Assembly: GCA_010027105.1 (NCBI GenBank)
Contig: RGVT01000125.1
Coordinates: 1-7,558, forward strand
DNA length: 7,558 bases
Source: Planctomycetia bacterium
Lineage (GTDB): Bacteria; Planctomycetota; Planctomycetia; Pirellulales; UBA1268
Direction: 5' to 3'
Below the pieces are notes generated by a model that worked only from the letters and a program-made list of their open reading frames with translations, did no database searches and was not told the origin of the DNA. Positions within the stretch are counted from its first letter, which is position 1. Each line of letters opens with the position of its first letter. Below are positions 1 through 6,101 of the stretch, one piece after another. Made by a program: the position numbers and the translations under genes.

Positions 1-164
1 GGGCACGGAGGCCGCGCGATGATCGCCCACGCCGCCGCCGATGCGGTTTCACTCGCGGGCACGCTCACCGCGGCCGCGGCCGCCGCGACGCCCTGGCAGG
101 CGGTCGTGGTCGGGGTGAGCGTGCCCGCGAGTGAAACCGCATCGGCGGCGGCGTGGGCGATCAT
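1..164 (-). CDS. Truncated start of probable FAD-dependent oxidoreductase, disrupted by the inverted repeat
   Basis: The ATG at 164-162 overlaps the TGA of the upstream methyltransferase (ATGA), which suggests translational coupling. Only about 17 codons (MIAHAAADAVSLAGTLT) look authentic on this strand. Below base 114 the frame stays open but runs through the antisense of the spacer and the second arm, giving low-complexity residues. The likely true continuation is on the plus strand at 70-113 and reads an Ala-rich stretch followed by TPWQAVVVG. That is the usual lead-in to the GxGPAG dinucleotide-binding loop of flavoprotein monooxygenases and geranylgeranyl-reductase-like enzymes. The glycine loop itself is missing because the sequence folds back there. 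The family call rests on this short motif and on the frequent pairing of such flavoproteins with this kind of methyltransferase. Specific activity cannot be assigned. Confidence 0.45.
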   Translation of the reverse strand, partial: MIAHAAADAVSLAGTLTPTTTACQGVAAAAAAVSVPASETASAAAWAIIARPPC

Positions 165-182
165 CGCGCGGCCTCCGTGCCC
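1..182. repeat. Perfect 69-bp inverted repeat with 44-bp spacer at the window edge (probable fold-back)
   Basis: Bases 1-69 are the exact reverse complement of 114-182, and bases 70-113 form the spacer. The match stops at the spacer (base 70 does not pair with 113) and reaches base 1, so the outer limit is unknown. Both arms contain the ATGATCGCC start of the gene that overlaps the methyltransferase stop at 161-164. From the ATG at 19, the plus-strand reading continues through the spacer into a TPWQAVVVG stretch typical of an FAD/NAD-binding N-terminus. The minus-strand reading from 164 loses this on entering the spacer. This fits a strand-switch artefact of sequencing, amplification or assembly at about 113/114 better than a natural hairpin, although the sequence alone cannot prove it. 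Confidence 0.95.
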
Positions 183-898
183 GGCCGCCGCCAGCGTATC
201 AGCACCCGCTCCGGCCAGACGCGCCGGATCGTGGCGGAGGGGAGCCCCGCCGCAACACACAACCGGCGGTATTCGGCCGGCGTCCGCGCCGCCCGCACCG
301 ACAGCGGGCCGTCGACGCGGGCCACCCGCGACGTCGAGAGGAGCGCGGTGCCGACCACCGCCAGGCCGAGCCCCAGGCGGCTGCGGACGAGGTCCGACAC
401 GACGAGGCCGATTCGCGCCGCCTCCGCCATGGCCCGCAGCAGGCCGACGGCGTCGGCGTCGTCGAGATGGTGCAGGAAGAGCGAACTCACGGCGACGTCG
501 CAGGGGGGGCACCCCCGGCCGAGCACGTCGCACACGGCGAACGCCGCCTCGACTCCTCGGCCGGCGGCCGCCCGGCGCGACCGCTCCACGGCACGGGCGC
601 TCACGTCGATGCCGACGACGTCGACCTGCCCGTGCGGCCCGCCCGCGCCCCGGAGCCGCCGCGCCACGCCGATCGTCACGTCGCCGCCGCCGCTCGCCAC
701 GTCGACGACCATCAGCTGCCGCCCCGCGCCGCAGCCATTCGGCAGCATCCTCCGCACCTCGTCGGCCAGTCGGGCGGCCGTGCGCGACACGGCATTGATC
801 CGCCCGAGGGCCGAGAGGGCGTGCAGGTGCTCCGCCTCCCCGAGCCGGGGGTCGTCCATCAATTCAGCCGCGCGCGACCGGGAAAACGACCAGGGCAT
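161..898 (-). CDS. Class I SAM-dependent methyltransferase (UbiE-like fold, secondary-metabolite type)
   Basis: This 245-aa soluble protein has a class I S-adenosylmethionine-dependent methyltransferase fold. The N-terminal ELMDDPRLGEAEHLHAL...LGRIN segment (residues 12-34) resembles a lead-in found in methyltransferases encoded beside flavoproteins and type III polyketide synthases. Motif I is VVDVASGGGD (64-73), the acidic end of the second strand is VVGIDVS (94-100), and the post-motif FLHHLDDADAVGLLRAM (141-157) is typical of the UbiE/Methyltransf_25 group. No signal peptide is seen. The start at 898 gives the full N-terminal motif, but no good Shine-Dalgarno sequence precedes it; the 49-base gap to the upstream gene is C-rich in the transcript. 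The stop overlaps the next gene's ATG. Substrate is unknown; methylation of a lipid phenol or quinone ring or hydroxyl is inferred from the neighbours. Confidence 0.85.
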   Translation of the reverse strand: MPWSFSRSRAAELMDDPRLGEAEHLHALSALGRINAVSRTAARLADEVRRMLPNGCGAGRQLMVVDVASGGGDVTIGVARRLRGAGGPHGQVDVVGIDVSARAVERSRRAAAGRGVEAAFAVCDVLGRGCPPCDVAVSSLFLHHLDDADAVGLLRAMAEAARIGLVVSDLVRSRLGLGLAVVGTALLSTSRVARVDGPLSVRAARTPAEYRRLCVAAGLPSATIRRVWPERVLIRWRRPGTEAAR

Positions 899-901
899 GG
901 C

Positions 902-923
902 GGGCTCACGGGGCGGGGCGGGG
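902..923 (+). other. G-quadruplex-capable G-run cluster in the gap upstream of a methyltransferase start
   Basis: Four G runs of 3, 4, 4 and 4 bases are separated by loops of 5, 1 and 1 bases (GGG at 902-904, then GGGGCGGGGCGGGG at 910-923), meeting the canonical G4 pattern. The G-rich strand is the template for the minus-strand operon, so the transcript carries matching C runs just before the ATG at 898, where a ribosome-binding site would be expected. In DNA of this GC content such a motif can occur by chance. A regulatory role is speculative. Confidence 0.4.
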
Positions 924-947
924 CGGCGACCGCGGGCAAGTATACGG

Positions 948-1682
948 TCAGCGCACGCGGGCCAGCGGCCCGGCCGGCATCCCGGGGTAGCCCGGCACCC
1001 GGGCCTGGTAGTCGCGGTAGGCCGCGCCGATGAACCGCACGAGCCGGCGATCCTTGAGCACGCTGCCCACGAAAATGTAGGCCGTCCAGGCCGCGATCAG
1101 GACACCGCGGTCGAGCGTGACGACGGGGACGAACCAGATCAGTCCCAAAAAACTCATGTACACCGGATGCCGCAGGAACCGGTAGGCCCCGTGCTCCGCG
1201 AACACGCGCCGCGGCTGCGGGAGCCCGCGGGCCCAGTGCCACCACGGCGTGAGCCCGGTCTGCCAGCCGAGGCCGGTGAGGTGCAGGCTGTAGACGAGCC
1301 CGGCCCACGATCCGATGAAGCACCACTGCACCGCGCGATCCAGCGGTGCCGGCCAGCGCCAGAGCACGACGTCGACCGTCCGCCAGCAGAGGATCGTGGT
1401 GAGCAGGGCCGCGCAGGTGACGACGCAGTAGAAGCAGCCGTAGAGGGGCGCGGCCAGGCCGCGGCCCACGATCCACGTCCGCACCGCGGGCACGAGAAAC
1501 AGGCTGTGGGGGACCGCGAAGAAGAGTGCGAGGCCGAGGTCGAACGCCGCGGCCGACACGGGGGCCGGGTCGTGGGCCGCGGCGCGCGCTTCCCCCTTCA
1601 AAAACCAGAACAGGTGCCACACCGTGACCGCGAACAGGGCGTGCGCGGCGAGGCCGAAGAGGATTCCCGCCGTGCGTCGCAT
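948..1682 (-). CDS. Integral-membrane methyltransferase-like protein (ICMT/NnrU/MddA type)
   Basis: This 244-aa polytopic membrane protein has about five hydrophobic segments (around residues 5-27, 44-66, 80-100, 117-137 and 176-207). The C-terminal half carries the signature of the isoprenylcysteine carboxyl methyltransferase / phospholipid methyltransferase / NnrU superfamily: EHGAYRFLRHPVYMSFLG (163-180), then DRRLVRFIGAAYRDYQARVP (211-230). In this superfamily these regions bind SAM at the membrane face. Related proteins methylate prenylated or lipid-like acceptors or methanethiol (MddA), so the substrate cannot be read from sequence. Such a protein would suit a hydrophobic polyketide or isoprenoid product. 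The ATG at 1682 was chosen because GGGAG (1694-1690) lies 7 bases upstream and the protein then begins with its first membrane helix. The in-frame ATG at 1742 lies inside the previous gene and adds a poorly hydrophobic extension. Confidence 0.8.
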   Translation of the reverse strand: MRRTAGILFGLAAHALFAVTVWHLFWFLKGEARAAAHDPAPVSAAAFDLGLALFFAVPHSLFLVPAVRTWIVGRGLAAPLYGCFYCVVTCAALLTTILCWRTVDVVLWRWPAPLDRAVQWCFIGSWAGLVYSLHLTGLGWQTGLTPWWHWARGLPQPRRVFAEHGAYRFLRHPVYMSFLGLIWFVPVVTLDRGVLIAAWTAYIFVGSVLKDRRLVRFIGAAYRDYQARVPGYPGMPAGPLARVR

Positions 1683-1713
1683 CCGTGCGCTCCCGTATCG
1701 AACCGGCGCGGCG

Positions 1714-2583
1714 TCAGGCCAGCCGGGCCACGATGCAGCCATACTGCATGGCCCCCGACCGGTAGGCGTCGAGCAGGGTGGTGAAGTGTTCGGCGAACCG
1801 GGCCTGCCGCCGATCGACGAGCCGGGCGAGCCCGTGCAGCCCCAGCCGGCGCACGCGGGCCGCGCACACTTCCCACGTGCGTTCCACGCGCCGGGTCCAA
1901 TCGTCCTCCCGCACGACCTCCAGGCCGGCGAGAGTCAGCCACCGGCGGTAGTCGCCGAACGATCCGAGCGACGGACAGAGGAAGGCGTCGCACACGGACT
2001 CCACCTGCCCGCGCTTCTCCGGCCGCTCGGCATCTTCCGCGGCCAGCCAGGCACAGAGCGCCATGCGGCCGCCCGGCGCGAGCCAGTCGGCCGCCCGGCG
2101 GAAGAAGGCCGGCTTGTCGAACAGGTGCTCGGTGCACTCGATGCTCCACACGACGTCGAACGCCCCCCGCGGGAAGTCAACCGTCTCCGCGTCGGCCTGC
2201 AAGAAAGTGGTCAGGCCGCCCACGCCCTGCAGCCGGGCGACGGTCGCGGCCCAGCGTCGCTGCACGCCGCTGAGCGTGATTCCGGTGACGTGGCACCCTC
2301 TCCGCCGGGCGAGCCGGATCGACGAGCCGCCCATGCCGCAGCCCACGTCGAGCACCCGTCCGCCACCCTCGACCGCGGCGAGCGCCGCGAGCGTGTCGGT
2401 GAGCGCCTCCTGCGCCGCCCGCGGAGTGGCCGCGGGCACTTCCCGGGCCGCGTCGTCCTCCGACCACAACCCATGGTGGATGTGCGGCCCCCAGACGAGC
2501 CGGTAGAACGGCGTGGCCAGGTCGTAGTGGCTGCGGATCGCGGCCTTCTCGGTGGGCTCGGCGGTGGGCGGCACGGCGATCAT
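1714..2583 (-). CDS. SAM-dependent C-methyltransferase, tocopherol/sterol methyltransferase-like
   Basis: This 289-aa soluble class I methyltransferase opens with IRSHYDLATPFYRLVWGPHI (16-35) followed by HHGLW (36-40). This N-terminal signature occurs in gamma-tocopherol, sterol and cyclopropane-type small-molecule methyltransferases. SAM motif I is VLDVGCGMGGSS (77-88); GITLSGVQ (101-108) is the characteristic follow-on of the tocopherol/sterol group; FDVVWSIECTEHLFDKPAFF (142-161) and LAPGGRMAL (168-176) are the post motifs. Length is normal for the group. The known plant enzymes methylate the aromatic ring of a prenylated quinol, so a lipid quinol or phenol acceptor is a reasonable guess here. 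The ATG overlaps the TGA of the YceI-family gene (ATGA at 2583-2580), indicating co-translation. The membrane methyltransferase follows after 31 bases. The exact reaction is unknown. Confidence 0.85.
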   Translation of the reverse strand: MIAVPPTAEPTEKAAIRSHYDLATPFYRLVWGPHIHHGLWSEDDAAREVPAATPRAAQEALTDTLAALAAVEGGGRVLDVGCGMGGSSIRLARRRGCHVTGITLSGVQRRWAATVARLQGVGGLTTFLQADAETVDFPRGAFDVVWSIECTEHLFDKPAFFRRAADWLAPGGRMALCAWLAAEDAERPEKRGQVESVCDAFLCPSLGSFGDYRRWLTLAGLEVVREDDWTRRVERTWEVCAARVRRLGLHGLARLVDRRQARFAEHFTTLLDAYRSGAMQYGCIVARLA

Positions 2584-3257
2584 CGGGCCGCCCCCGCCAT
2601 GATCCGGATGTCACCGAAGATTTTGAGCTCGTCGGCCACGCCGACGACACCGCCGAGTTTCGAGAACGGCTTCATGCCGAAGTCGGTCTGCCGGATGGAG
2701 AACCCTCCCCACAGCCGCACGACCGGCCCGACCGACTCCGCCTCGGCCCTGATCGTCGCGGGCCGGGTGACTCCGTGGAGCGTGAAGCCGCCGACGAGGT
2801 CGTAGGCCGTCTTGCCGGCCGCGGCCGGCCGCGCCGCCGGCAGCGCCGAGTGGATCGTGAACGTGGCCGTCGGATGCCGGGCCACGTCGAGCACGGCAGG
2901 CCCGAGCATGTTGTCGTCGACCTGTTTCCGCGTGCCGGGATCGGTTTCACCGGCGAGGCCGAGGAGCTTGCGCGCCTCGGGCGTGTCGGCTTGGAACGTG
3001 CGCAGGTCGAACACGAGCACGCCGGCCTCCGCGGTGGCCCCGAGCCGGATCCGACCCGCCTGGAGCGCGCCCACGACGGCGTGATCGTGGCCAAGGCCCG
3101 TCTTGCCGACGAACACGTAGGCCCGACTGCCGGCCAGGTCGACGTCACCCTCACCGGGGGCCTGGCCGGCCCGCACGGGGGCCGCGGCCAGAGCGACCGC
3201 CAGCCACACGAGCACTGTGAGCGGCCAGCGGCTTCTGCACGGGTTCGATGGCGGCAC
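2580..3257 (-). CDS. Exported YceI-family lipid-binding protein
   Basis: This 225-aa protein has a clear Sec signal peptide (MPPSNPCRSR, a hydrophobic core at about 11-26, then a PVRA cleavage site near residue 30). The mature part is a YceI-like domain, a lipocalin-type beta-barrel that in characterised members binds polyisoprenoid or other amphiphilic lipids in the periplasm. Visible family features are AYVFVGKTGLGHDHAVVG (46-63), the strand LVFDLRTFQA (81-90), the DNML segment (115-118) and GGFTLHGVTRPATIRAEA (156-173). The C-terminal FSIRQTDFGMKP (186-197) and KIFGDIRIMA (212-221) complete the barrel. The GTG at 3257 was chosen because GGAG lies 9 bases upstream and it places the signal peptide at the N-terminus. 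The ATG at 3491 would run through the end of the preceding gene. Coupling to methyltransferases suggests it carries or protects their lipophilic product or its precursor (inference). Confidence 0.88.
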   Translation of the reverse strand: MPPSNPCRSRWPLTVLVWLAVALAAAPVRAGQAPGEGDVDLAGSRAYVFVGKTGLGHDHAVVGALQAGRIRLGATAEAGVLVFDLRTFQADTPEARKLLGLAGETDPGTRKQVDDNMLGPAVLDVARHPTATFTIHSALPAARPAAAGKTAYDLVGGFTLHGVTRPATIRAEAESVGPVVRLWGGFSIRQTDFGMKPFSKLGGVVGVADELKIFGDIRIMAGAAR

Positions 3258-3345
3258 GCGAGGTCGCTCCGGGAACCGGAGGAGAATAGCCCGCGGAACG
3301 CCACGCGCGACAGGGCAGTTTGCACGCGGCGTCCCCCGGCGCCCG

Positions 3346-3687
3346 CTACGGCTTCTCCTCCTCCTCGATCCGGCCCCGGCCCGCGTCGTCGACCACGGCG
3401 AGAGCGTCGACGGTGAACCAGCGCGTGAAGAGATCGAAGTCGGACGTGTCGGGCCACGCCTTCTCGTCGGGCTGCCAGGCCGCGAGTTCACGCCGGAAGA
3501 TCTCCTCGAAGATGTCCTGCACCACCTCCTCGGCCTCCTCGGGAAAGTGGCAGGCCGGGATCAGGTAGACCACCCGGTCGGTGATCTCCCGCCGCTCGGC
3601 GAGCGTCCGCTCGTCGATGCCCGACGACTTCAGCCAGCCGTAGAAGGCCGGCTCGTGCCCCACCACCACGGCGCTGCGATTGAGCAT
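3346..3687 (-). CDS. Small conserved hypothetical acidic protein
   Basis: This 113-aa cytoplasmic protein has no signal peptide or membrane segment. It begins MLNRSAVVVGHEPAFYGWLK and contains VVYLIPACHFPEEAEEVVQD (39-58), FEEIFRRELAAWQPDEKAWP (60-79) and FDLFTRWFTVD (84-94). The pattern resembles a widespread uncharacterised bacterial family with an IPE-type strand, an acidic helix and a terminal W-rich FxxFxxWF helix. No catalytic motif is recognised. The start at 3687 is preferred because family similarity begins there; the longer in-frame ORF from 3933 adds 82 low-complexity Arg/Pro-rich residues and overlaps the 5' end of the divergent gene. The Shine-Dalgarno sequence is weak (GGTGGC). 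It is the first gene of the minus-strand run, 88 bases before the YceI gene, with no terminator between them, so it may be co-transcribed. A functional link to that operon is not shown. Confidence 0.75.
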   Translation of the reverse strand: MLNRSAVVVGHEPAFYGWLKSSGIDERTLAERREITDRVVYLIPACHFPEEAEEVVQDIFEEIFRRELAAWQPDEKAWPDTSDFDLFTRWFTVDALAVVDDAGRGRIEEEEKP

Positions 3688-3920
3688 GGGTGCCACCGGT
3701 TCGGATCGAATTCCGGCGTGCTGCCCTCGCGACCGTCGCGACGCGAATTCCTGCGTCACGACCCAACGGCGAATCGTACGGCTGCCGACCCGGAAAGGAA
3801 AAAGGCCGCAAGGTGCGGCGAGTTTGCCGGCTGGCGCGATGACGACGGCCGCGGGCGGACCATCCTCCCGCAAACGCCGATTTCCCTGGTAGGTGCCGGG
3901 AGGCGGAGGAGAAACGCGGC
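3688..3920. promoter_or_regulatory. Divergent intergenic control region with paired direct repeats and a palindrome
   Basis: These 233 bases lie between divergently transcribed genes and should hold both promoters. CGAATTCCGGCGT (3707-3719) and CGAATTCCTGCGT (3744-3756) are direct repeats matching at 12 of 13 positions, 37 bases apart start to start. Between them, TCGCGA-CCG-TCGCGA (3727-3741) is a perfect palindrome with a 3-base centre. This resembles an operator layout, but no regulator is encoded nearby. No convincing -35/-10 pair was seen. At the right end, GGAGGAG (3905-3911) lies 9 bases before the ATG at 3921 and is a strong ribosome-binding site. Confidence 0.4.
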
Positions 3921-6101
3921 ATGATCCGATCACGCGCGGCGGTGTGGAGCCTGGCGGCCTGCGCGGTGGCCGCGCTCGCGCTACAGTCCGCGGCCGACGA
4001 GCGGGAGACCGGCCCGCGCCAGGCCCGTGCGCCCCGCCGCCGGCTCACGCGGCGCGAGTTCGAGCACTCGCTCCGCGACCTCCTCGACCTTCCCGGCCTC
4101 ACCGTGCGCGACATGCTCCCCGAGGACGGCCGCGCCCACGGCTTCGACCGCTGCGCCGACTCGCTCGACGTGTCGCCGGTGCACGTCGCCGCCTGGCATG
4201 ACGCAGCGGGATTCGCCCTGCGGGCCGCCACCGTCCGCGAGGCCGCGCCGCCGCGGCCCGTGGTCGCCCGGCTCCTGCCCGGCGGCCAGGAGGTTTTCAA
4301 GCTCGCGCTCCTCGAGGGGGACGCCGTGTTCCTCCGCGCCGGCCGCTACGACGTCGACGCGCTGCCGCTCGTGCGCGGGCCGCTCCCCCACCCGCTCTCC
4401 TACTACGAGGGCATCGGGCTGTTTCCCTATCCCCACTCGGTCGGCGTCTTCCGCCGTCAGGGCCCGACCGACCACTTCGCGCTGTTCTTCACCACGTTCA
4501 CGGCGCCGCGGACCGGCCGCTACCGGCTCGCAATCTCGGTCTGGAGCTTTCGCTGGAACAAGGGGACGGTCGAACGGCCGCCGGCCCCCGAGGCCGTGAC
4601 GCTCCACGCCAATGACAGGCTCCTCGCCACGCTCGACGCGCCGCCGCTCGAGCCGCGGACACACGTCGTCGAGGCCTGGCTCGAGGCCGGCGAAAAGCTC
4701 CTGTTCACGGCCGCCTCGCTCCCCCCGGCGCGGGTCTACGAGCGGCCTGGCAGGGCGGCGGAGTACGTCGGGCCGGGCGTGGCGATCGACCGCGTCGACG
4801 TGGAGGGACCGCTGTACGACACGTGGCCCCCCGCCGGCCACCGGCTGCTGTATGGGTCGACGCCGGCGCCCGACGTGAAGCAGGTGCTCGCCGCATTCCT
4901 CGGGCGGGCCTTCCGCCGGCCCGCCGGCTCCGCCGAGATCGCCGCCTACGCCGGCCTCGTCGCCCGCCGCCTGAAGGCCGGCGACCCGCCCGACGCCGCG
5001 CTCCGCGCCGCGGAGCAGGCGGCCCTCTGCGCGCCCGAGTTCCTCTCCCTCGGCGGCCCGCCCGGCCCGCTCGACGACTGGCAGCTGGCCGCGCGGCTGG
5101 CGTCGTTTCTCTGGGACTCGCTCCCCGACGACCGGCTCGCCACGCTCCGCGACCCCGCCGTGCTCCGGGCCGAGGTCGACCGGCTCCTCGACGATCCGAA
5201 GTCGCGGCGGTTCGTCGAGCACTTCCTCGACGAGTGGCTCGACCTCCGCGACATCGACGCCACCACGCCCGACGCCACGCTCCATCCGGAATTCAGCCCC
5301 CACCTCCGCGACTCGATGCTCGCCGAGACGCGGGCGTTCTTCACGGAACTGCTCGCCCGCGATCTGCCGGCGGCCGCGCTCGTGAGCGCCGACTTCGCGC
5401 TCGTGAACCAGCGGCTCGCCGGGCACTACGGGCTCGACGGCGCGTCCGGGATCCACGGCGTTGCGCTGCGGCGCGTGCCGCTGCCGCCCGGCTCGCCGCG
5501 GGGCGGCCTCCTCGGCCAGGCGAGCGTGCTCAAGGTGACGGCCAACGGCACGGTGACCTCGCCGGTGAAGCGCGGCGCGTGGGTCCTGCGCGAGATCCTC
5601 GACGACCCGCCGGAGCCGCCGCCGCCGAACGTGCCGGCCGTCGACGCCGACGTGCGCGGAAGCGTGTCGATCCGCGAACAGCTCGCCGCGCACGCGGCCG
5701 ACTCGAGCTGCGCCGCCTGCCACGCCGACATCGATCCGCCGGGCTTCGCGCTCGAGAACTTCGACGTGATCGGCGGCTGGCGCGACACCTACCGGCTGCT
5801 CGCGAGCGGACCCGACGCCCCCGGAGCGGCCGCCGGCGGGCCGATCGACGCCTCGGGCACGCTCGCCGACGGCCGCCCCTTCGGCTCGTTCGCCGAGTTC
5901 CGGGCGCTCCTCGCCGCCGACCCGCGCCGGCTCGCCCGAACGCTCGCCCGGCAGCTCGTCGTGTATGCCACCGGGGCCGACGGCGGGGCCGCCGACCGGC
6001 TGGAACTCGACGCCATCGTCGACCGCGCCGCCGCGGGCGACCACGGCGTGCGCACGCTCGTGCACGAGGTCGTCATGAGCCGGCTGTTTCTCGAACAATG
6101 A
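3921..6101 (+). CDS. Exported DUF1587/DUF1595/DUF1592/DUF1588/DUF1585 protein (planctomycete type)
   Basis: This 726-aa protein has a Sec-type signal peptide (about 1-25, MIRSRAAVWSLAACAVAALA). Domains in order are: DUF1587 (about 40-105, RLTRREFEHSLRDLLDLPG); a beta-rich, PA14- or carbohydrate-binding-like section (about 115-305, including FTAPRTGRYRLAISVWSF); DUF1595 (about 318-380, QVLAAFLGRAFRRPAGSAEI); DUF1592 (about 384-512, LAARLASFLWDSLPDDRL and FLDEWLDLRDID); DUF1588 (about 525-622, SPVKRGAWVLREILDDPPEP and CAACH at 597-601 with DIDPPGFALENFD); and DUF1585 (about 650-724, ending VVMSRLFLEQ). CAACH is a CxxCH motif that could bind c-type haem, but an axial ligand is not evident. Many relatives carry an N-terminal cytochrome-like domain (PSCyt1); it is absent here. 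The start is set by GGAGGAG 9 bases upstream. It overlaps the DUF1552 gene by ATGA. The activity of the family is not established; a role in extracytoplasmic breakdown of complex organic matter is often suspected. Confidence 0.93.
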   Translation: MIRSRAAVWSLAACAVAALALQSAADERETGPRQARAPRRRLTRREFEHSLRDLLDLPGLTVRDMLPEDGRAHGFDRCADSLDVSPVHVAAWHDAAGFALRAATVREAAPPRPVVARLLPGGQEVFKLALLEGDAVFLRAGRYDVDALPLVRGPLPHPLSYYEGIGLFPYPHSVGVFRRQGPTDHFALFFTTFTAPRTGRYRLAISVWSFRWNKGTVERPPAPEAVTLHANDRLLATLDAPPLEPRTHVVEAWLEAGEKLLFTAASLPPARVYERPGRAAEYVGPGVAIDRVDVEGPLYDTWPPAGHRLLYGSTPAPDVKQVLAAFLGRAFRRPAGSAEIAAYAGLVARRLKAGDPPDAALRAAEQAALCAPEFLSLGGPPGPLDDWQLAARLASFLWDSLPDDRLATLRDPAVLRAEVDRLLDDPKSRRFVEHFLDEWLDLRDIDATTPDATLHPEFSPHLRDSMLAETRAFFTELLARDLPAAALVSADFALVNQRLAGHYGLDGASGIHGVALRRVPLPPGSPRGGLLGQASVLKVTANGTVTSPVKRGAWVLREILDDPPEPPPPNVPAVDADVRGSVSIREQLAAHAADSSCAACHADIDPPGFALENFDVIGGWRDTYRLLASGPDAPGAAAGGPIDASGTLADGRPFGSFAEFRALLAADPRRLARTLARQLVVYATGADGGAADRLELDAIVDRAAAGDHGVRTLVHEVVMSRLFLEQ

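Noticed and set aside
19..798. 259-codon plus-strand frame starting in the left arm of the inverted repeat
   Set aside because: Only residues up to VVVG (to about base 113) look like a real protein. After that the frame reads the antisense of the second arm and of the methyltransferase.
153..1784. Long plus-strand frames (153-1784 and 131-1033) opposite the methyltransferases
   Set aside because: They are antisense to genes with clear SAM-binding motifs and have low-complexity basic translations without family features.
3258..3491. Upstream extension of the YceI-family protein to an ATG at 3491
   Set aside because: It would overlap the end of the preceding gene and bury the signal peptide. 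The GTG at 3257 has a ribosome-binding site and puts the signal at the N-terminus.
3688..3933. Upstream extension of the small hypothetical protein to a start at 3933
   Set aside because: The extra 82 residues are low-complexity and would overlap the start of the divergent DUF1592-family gene, while the conserved-looking part begins at the ATG at 3687.
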